Part shown: piece after piece, positions 13,477 to 17,037 of the stretch | How the letters are laid out: every line of letters begins with the position of its first letter | Numbering within the stretch: the first letter of the stretch is position 1 | Origin: an uncultured Oscillospiraceae bacterium | GTDB taxonomy: Bacteria > Bacillota > Clostridia > Oscillospirales > Acutalibacteraceae | NCBI GenBank assembly: GCA_900540865.1 | Contig: UQHH01000061.1 | Span: 1-17,037 of the forward strand | DNA: 17,037 nt | Direction: 5' to 3' | The notes under the pieces: model-generated | The model's database searches: none | Seen by the model: the letters and a program-made list of their open reading frames with translations, nothing else | Told to the model about the DNA's origin: nothing | Position numbers and translations under genes: made by a program

Positions 13477-15021
13477 ATGAAAATTCTGTCTGTAGCGCAG
13501 ATGCGGGCTTTAGAGCGCGCCGCAGAACAGGAAGGCGCAACGATGCTTGAGCTGATGAAGATGGCGGGCGCCTCCGCCGCGCAGCTGATGATGGACCGGA
13601 TGGGCGTCAAAGCGGACGATACGGTAGCCGTGCTCTGCGGCAAAGGGCGCAACGGCGGCGACGGCTTTATTTCGGCGGCCTATCTCAGGCAGCGCGGGGT
13701 AAACAGCTCCATTATTTTAATGGACGGCGAGCCGAGGAGCGCGGACGCGAAAGCCGCTTTGAAGGCCGCGGGTGAAATCGGTGTTACCATATGGCGTTAC
13801 GGGGAATCCCAGCGCCTGGCCGACCAGAAAATCAAGCAATCGAAATATATAATAGACGCGCTCTATGGAATCGGGTTTAAGGACGGCTTCCTCGACCATA
13901 TGGCGGCGTTTGTTGAAAAAATCAACGAGGATAAGGCCGGGCGTATTATGTCCATCGACCTGCCCAGCGGCGTGCAGGGAGACACGGGCCGCGTCGTAAA
14001 CGGCGCGGTCAGGGCAAGCCTTACGGTTTCGTTTACGACGCTCAAGCCGGCGCATGTGCTTTTTCCCGCGATGGATTACTGCGGGGAAACGGTCGTAGCC
14101 GATATTGGGATTCCTCCCATGCTGATGGCGGAAAGCCCTTATCTTTATGAAACGCCGGAAAAAGAGGATGTTAAGCGGGTGTTGCCAAAGCTTACCGTGT
14201 CTGAAAACAAAGGCGGTCGCGGGCAGCTCCTTACTATCTGCGGAAGCAGCGGAATGGCGGGCGCCTGCGCAATGAGCGCGAAGGCCGCGCTGCGCTGCGG
14301 CGTTGGGTTATTAAAAATCGCGGCGGTAGATTCTATCTATCCAATTGTCTCCGCGCAGCTCAATGAATCGGTTTTTTTGCCGGTTCGGCAGGCGGCGGGC
14401 GGGACTGTCGACCGTGTTTGTATACCATACCTGTTATCCCAGGCGGAAAAAGCAAGCGCCGTATTGATTGGCTGCGGTCTTGGCGGCGGAGAGGATGTGC
14501 GGCTTCTGTTGGAAAGCTTTCTGCGCGAAAGCAAAGCGCCCATAGTTATAGACGCCGATGGCATAAACGCGGTGGCGCAGCATATAGATATATTAAAAGA
14601 AGCGAATGCGCCCGTTATTCTGACCCCGCATCCGGGTGAGGCGGCAAGGCTTCTGGGAGCAGAAGTGCGCGATATTCAGAATAACCGGATAGAATCCGCG
14701 CAGAAGCTCGCAGGCGATTACGGTGTCATCATGGTACTCAAGGGAGCTAAGACGGTAATCGCCCACCCAAGGGGAAAAACATTCGTCAACACCAGCGGCA
14801 ACGCGGGTATGGCGCGCGGGGGCAGCGGCGACGTATTGGCAGGGATAATCGCTTCATTCCTCGCGCAGGGGGTGCAGGCGTTTGACGCGGCAGCCGCCGG
14901 CGTATACCTGCATGGGCTTGCCGGGGACCGTTGCGCGCAAAGCTTTGGAAAAATTTCAATGCTGCCGACCGATTTAATCGGCGAGCTTCCCGCTTTAATA
15001 AAAGAATTCGCAAATGGATGA
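13477..15021 (+). CDS. nnr: Bifunctional NAD(P)H-hydrate epimerase / ADP-dependent NAD(P)H-hydrate dehydratase, 514 aa
   Basis: This nucleotide-repair enzyme converts the S and R forms of hydrated NADH/NADPH into each other (NnrE, N-terminal half) and dehydrates the S form at the expense of ADP (NnrD, C-terminal half). The ATG at 13477 has GAGGAG at 8 nt spacing; the upstream GTG at 13468 overlaps that site and is rejected. NnrE features are GKGRNGGDG (55-63), D127 in DALYGIG and DLPSG (161-165). NnrD features are ICGSSG (254-259), IDADGINA (358-365), TPHPGE (383-388), LKGAKTVI (421-428) and the GGSGDVLAG nucleotide loop (448-456). All key motifs are intact and the length is typical of the fused form. 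The common neighbour acpS is absent. A short hairpin (15023-15041) follows the stop without a U-tract. Confidence 0.96.
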   Translation: MKILSVAQMRALERAAEQEGATMLELMKMAGASAAQLMMDRMGVKADDTVAVLCGKGRNGGDGFISAAYLRQRGVNSSIILMDGEPRSADAKAALKAAGEIGVTIWRYGESQRLADQKIKQSKYIIDALYGIGFKDGFLDHMAAFVEKINEDKAGRIMSIDLPSGVQGDTGRVVNGAVRASLTVSFTTLKPAHVLFPAMDYCGETVVADIGIPPMLMAESPYLYETPEKEDVKRVLPKLTVSENKGGRGQLLTICGSSGMAGACAMSAKAALRCGVGLLKIAAVDSIYPIVSAQLNESVFLPVRQAAGGTVDRVCIPYLLSQAEKASAVLIGCGLGGGEDVRLLLESFLRESKAPIVIDADGINAVAQHIDILKEANAPVILTPHPGEAARLLGAEVRDIQNNRIESAQKLAGDYGVIMVLKGAKTVIAHPRGKTFVNTSGNAGMARGGSGDVLAGIIASFLAQGVQAFDAAAAGVYLHGLAGDRCAQSFGKISMLPTDLIGELPALIKEFANG

Positions 15022-15047
15022 CGCCCTCTTCTCTGGAGGGCTGGGAA

Positions 15048-15084
15048 TTGTAAAATACTATTTGTATAAATGATAAAATAGTAT
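15048..15084 (+). promoter_or_regulatory. Promoter region with 9-bp inverted repeat upstream of the lipoprotein gene
   Basis: ATACTATTT at 15055-15063 and AAATAGTAT at 15076-15084 are exact reverse complements with a 12-bp spacer. The arms overlap the likely promoter: TTGTAA at 15048-15053 and a -10-like TAAAAT at 15074-15079 (20 bp apart, poor). The dyad ends 15 nt before the start codon, so it is a candidate operator for a dimeric repressor or a leader hairpin. Confidence 0.45.
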
Positions 15085-15098
15085 ACAGGTGGTGTTTT

Positions 15099-15620
15099 AT
15101 GCGGCGTTCGTTTTTTTTGATACTTGCTATCGCTTTTATTACAGTTTTGTTTGCCGCCTGTTCACAGGGAACCGCGCAGCCGGCAAAGCCCATTACAGAT
15201 TTTGCGGCGGCGGCTCAGGTAGATACGGCGGGCACAGAGCTTTCCTGCGAGGTCAGCCATACGAAGGAAGGCGTCTCCTCTGTAACGGTAACAAAGCCGG
15301 ACGGACTCAAGGGTCTGTGCTTTAAATGGCTCGGCGGGGCGTATTCAATCGAATACAACAAGCTGTTTTGTCAAACGACCTCCGACTACCTTCCGCAGCA
15401 ATCCTTCGCCCGCGCTATCGTCAATGTACTGAATTCCTGCGCTTCGCCCGATGAACTGTCCTTAACTGAAAACAAAGACAATTTGTGCGTCTATAAAGGA
15501 AGCTGTGATTCCGGGGATTTTAAGGTAACGTGCGATAATAAAACCGGCCTGATACAAATAATAGAAATTGAAAATTTGTCACTAAAAGTAGAGTTTGAAA
15601 ATCATAAGCAGTATAATTAA
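15099..15620 (+). CDS. Small lipoprotein of unknown function, 173 aa
   Basis: Residues 1-20 are a lipoprotein signal peptide (MRRSFFLILAIAF core) with lipobox LFAAC and modified Cys21, so the mature protein is attached to the outer face of the cell membrane. The start has AGGTGG at 6 nt spacing. The rest is beta-rich with the motif KPDGLKGLCFKWLGGAYSIE (67-86) and SDYLPQQSFARAIVNVL (95-111). This pattern recalls small clostridial lipoproteins with a LolA/LppX-like sheet (inference from the alternation, not confirmed). Mature-part cysteines at 50, 74, 91, 114, 131, 137 and 146 are numerous for such a protein. No partner gene is adjacent and the function is unknown. It has its own promoter region and terminator. 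Confidence 0.85.
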   Translation: MRRSFFLILAIAFITVLFAACSQGTAQPAKPITDFAAAAQVDTAGTELSCEVSHTKEGVSSVTVTKPDGLKGLCFKWLGGAYSIEYNKLFCQTTSDYLPQQSFARAIVNVLNSCASPDELSLTENKDNLCVYKGSCDSGDFKVTCDNKTGLIQIIEIENLSLKVEFENHKQYN

Positions 15621-15623
15621 TAT

Positions 15624-15662
15624 AAACGGGCGGAGTGCAGGTGTATGCGTCCGCCCGTTTTA
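15624..15662 (+). terminator. Terminator of the lipoprotein gene
   Basis: AAACGGGCGGA at 15624-15634 pairs perfectly with TCCGCCCGTTT at 15650-15660 around a 15-nt loop, and the 3' arm ends in TTTT. Confidence 0.85.
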
Positions 15663-16020
15663 CTTTTCATACTTTGTTCCCATTGATGGGAACGAGGGAA
15701 TAATTGTTTTATCCCAGTATAATTTTGCGAAAATTAAAAAGCGAAGCTTTGTTCTGAAAAGGAAATGAGCGCAAGGCGCGGAACATACCGTATACGTATA
15801 TTTCCGATTCACAGCTTTTCGAAAAATGAGCGTTTTAATAGCAGAAAATACTTGTTTACTATTTCTATTAACACCCTGTAGTGAGCGGGGAAGAAGATGC
15901 ACATTGTCATAAATATAGAATCTAATATTAAACTGATTGCATCATGTGCAATTTGGATAGAATTATATCTGGCTTTACCGTTTTTATTTGTGTATATTAT
16001 TGTGCGGGTGTGAAATATTT
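15663..16020. other. AT-rich intergenic stretch without a supported gene
   Basis: Minus-strand frames here (for example 15660-15902) lack ribosome sites and read as low-complexity basic and aromatic sequence. Small palindromes are present: GTTCCCAT at 15676-15683 with ATGGGAAC at 15686-15693 (8 bp, 2-bp gap), and AAAGC/GCTTT near 15740. I see no RNA gene, attachment site or mobile element. Confidence 0.5.
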
Positions 16021-16028
16021 TCAACTAT

Positions 16029-16068
16029 ATTATGCAAACTGTAAAAACTTCTAATTAATTTGCATAAT
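16029..16068 (+). promoter_or_regulatory. 10-bp inverted repeat upstream of the small-RNA promoter
   Basis: ATTATGCAAA at 16029-16038 and TTTGCATAAT at 16059-16068 are exact reverse complements, 20 bp apart (30 bp centre to centre, about three helical turns). The right arm ends 4 bp before the -35 of the promoter at 16073. The spacing and position suit an activator or a cooperative repressor bound on one face of the DNA. Confidence 0.5.
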
Positions 16069-16072
16069 GGGG

Positions 16073-16100
16073 TTGACTTTTGAAAATGGTATGGTAAAAT
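16073..16100 (+). promoter_or_regulatory. Promoter of a candidate non-coding RNA
   Basis: TTGACT at 16073-16078 and TAAAAT at 16095-16100 are 16 bp apart; TATAAT at 16100-16105 is an alternative -10 at poor spacing. No protein gene lies downstream on this strand before two terminators. Confidence 0.6.
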
Positions 16101-16105
16101 ATAAT

Positions 16106-16254
16106 CGTAATGAAGGTTACCTTTCTGGTAACAAAATCTTTCGAAAGTTTCATTACAAAAAGGACTTTCTGGACTTTTGTTTTTTTTGTTCAGGTCTGAA
16201 GCGGGGAATTATTTGTTCCTAGGAGAAGGAGCTGCTGGTGGGCGGCTCCTTTTT
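16106..16254 (+). ncRNA. Candidate small RNA with three-way junction and two terminators
   Basis: Directly after the promoter, GTAATGAA (16107-16114) pairs with TTCATTAC (16149-16156) and encloses the hairpin GTTACC/GGTAAC (16116-16121, 16127-16132) and a short CTT/AAG stem with loop TCGA (16138-16147): a three-way junction. The next helix, ACAAAAAG (16155-16162) with CTTTTGT (16174-16180), runs into eight T and looks like a terminator; it shares two bases with the junction's closing stem. A second, strong terminator follows at 16227-16254. The only frame inside (29 codons from 16111) lacks a ribosome site. It does not match purine, T-box, SRP or 6S RNA features that I know. It may be an sRNA or a leader that has lost its gene. 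Confidence 0.4.
16227..16254 (+). terminator. Strong terminator of the small-RNA transcript
   Basis: AGGAGCTGC at 16227-16235 pairs with GCGGCTCCT at 16242-16250 through one T-G wobble, followed by a run of T to 16254. Confidence 0.8.
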
Positions 16255-16280
16255 CCTTTTTAAAAAAGAATACAAAGAAC

Positions 16281-16314
16281 AGAGGGCCGCCGGGATTAGT
16301 CCCGGCAGCCCTCT
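16281..16314 (-). terminator. Terminator of the 3'-end membrane protein gene
   Basis: The 14-base arms 16281-16294 and 16301-16314 pair along their whole length when read on the minus strand, with one T-G wobble; the same position is a C-A mismatch on the plus strand, which supports minus-strand use. The following U-tract is weak (CTGTTCTTTG). It begins 21 nt after the TAA stop. Confidence 0.75.
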
Positions 16315-16335
16315 TTCGTTTTATTTTCCGTATCT

Positions 16336-17037
16336 TTATTTCTCTGAACCGTCGTAGGGGTTTTCCTGATTATCGTCATTTTGTGCTGGCGGTTGTCCTG
16401 CCTGGGGCGGGCATGGGGGTTGGCAGGCTCCGCCCTGCTGGGGTATGCCGATGTTGTGTGGATAATAGTACTGCCTTCCATCCGGGCCTGTTCTTATGTC
16501 GAAGCCCTGCGCCGCAGCCTTGTTTTTGCTGCTGCTTTTTACGGCTAAAACAACAATCAATACGATTATCGCGGCAAGAACGAAAAACCCTATGATAAAC
16601 GCCATAACAATTGCAATACCAACGGAGCCGGCTATCCCAACAGCCTTGTCGAATTCCTCAGGATAATTTTGCACATATTCATCCCAATGGTTGTCGTAAT
16701 TCGGGTCGTCCCAGAATTCATTATAAAAATAGACGGTATCATCCACCATCTGTTTCAAGGTATTGCGCAGCTCGTCGGTTGCCTTTCCCTTTTCAGCAGT
16801 CAGAATAAAACGGTATTCTTTTCCTTCTGTAATGGTATAGTAGACGACGCCCTGGTTCTTGCCGTCTCCGTTGCTCGTAAAATTGAGCACAATGTACTGC
16901 GTTTCATTATAATAATAAAAATCATAATCGCTGTATGTATAACGGTCGTCCCCGTTTTTGTATTCTCCCTCCGCCATGGCCTTGCCCATGACTTGCAGGA
17001 GGGAATCCGTCAGATTGGTCAGGTCATAGACTGTCTC
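16336..17037 (-). CDS. Single-pass membrane protein of unknown function (5' end outside window)
   Basis: The frame is open to the window edge (translation before Met at 16989 reads ETVYDLTNLTDSLLQV in the same style), so the true start lies beyond 17037 and at least 233 residues are visible. The N-terminal part, probably outside the cell, is acidic and aromatic (YTYSDYDFYYYNETQY) and has a beta-rich pattern followed by a helix with DDTVYFYNEFWDDPNYDNHW. One long hydrophobic helix covers about 118-148 counted from that Met. The tail contains SSSKNKAAA, GPDGRQYYYPHN and a Pro/Gln/Gly-rich end, presumably cytoplasmic and disordered. I do not recognise a named family. An N-terminal signal peptide or anchor would be expected just outside the window. 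Confidence 0.75.
   Translation of the reverse strand, partial: ETVYDLTNLTDSLLQVMGKAMAEGEYKNGDDRYTYSDYDFYYYNETQYIVLNFTSNGDGKNQGVVYYTITEGKEYRFILTAEKGKATDELRNTLKQMVDDTVYFYNEFWDDPNYDNHWDEYVQNYPEEFDKAVGIAGSVGIAIVMAFIIGFFVLAAIIVLIVVLAVKSSSKNKAAAQGFDIRTGPDGRQYYYPHNIGIPQQGGACQPPCPPQAGQPPAQNDDNQENPYDGSEK

Noticed and set aside
15660..16024. Minus-strand frames of 71-80 codons in the intergenic stretch
   Set aside because: There are no ribosome sites, the composition is basic and aromatic, and one frame begins in the terminator of the lipoprotein gene.
16106..16160. Purine-type riboswitch, on the basis of a three-way junction
   Set aside because: The conserved junction bases and loop-loop pairing of purine riboswitches are missing, and no purine gene follows.
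16111..16200. 29-codon small peptide gene in the candidate RNA
   Set aside because: There is no ribosome site, and the frame runs through the junction helices and the T-rich terminator.

Overview
The window looks like a chromosomal segment of a Gram-positive, low-to-mid GC clostridium, probably of the Ruminococcaceae/Oscillospiraceae type. The pointers are a secreted dockerin protein (cellulosome-type enzyme assembly), a T-box leader on pheST, an IreB-family protein, strong GGAGG-type ribosome binding sites, sigma-A promoters with 17-bp spacers, and a clostridial lipoprotein and membrane proteins. No transposase, integrase or phage gene is visible. The species is inference.

Layout. 1-500 holds no convincing protein gene. 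It carries two copies, exactly 240 bp apart, of a 40-bp structured element; each is followed by the 3' end of a tRNA (T-arm plus acceptor strand) and a hairpin, and several more hairpins lie between and after them. 551-808 (-) is a small hypothetical protein. 1116-4859 (-) is a 1247-residue secreted protein with a lamin-tail-like region, a CotH kinase domain, two CBM26-like modules and a C-terminal dockerin. Divergent from it, 5120-8496 (+) encodes an OmpR-type response regulator, a BcrA-like ABC ATPase, its ABC-2 permease and a short histidine kinase: a self-contained peptide-stress or peptide-export module, with a repeat-bearing promoter between the regulator and the transporter. A strong bidirectional terminator closes it.

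The minus-strand block 8600-12737 reads, in transcription order, T-box leader, pheS, pheT, then ireB with its own promoter. The plus-strand block 12768-15660 holds a two-helix membrane protein, the fused NAD(P)H-hydrate epimerase/dehydratase (repair of damaged NADH/NADPH) and a small lipoprotein. 15661-16280 is gene-free, but it carries a well-formed promoter preceded by a 10-bp inverted repeat and followed by a small folded transcript with two terminators: a candidate non-coding RNA. The window ends inside a minus-strand single-helix membrane protein whose start lies outside.

Most of the coding content is ordinary. The parts most worth a second look are the duplicated tRNA-tail element at 1-375, the candidate small RNA near 16073-16254, and the repeat-bearing transporter promoter at 5798-5842.
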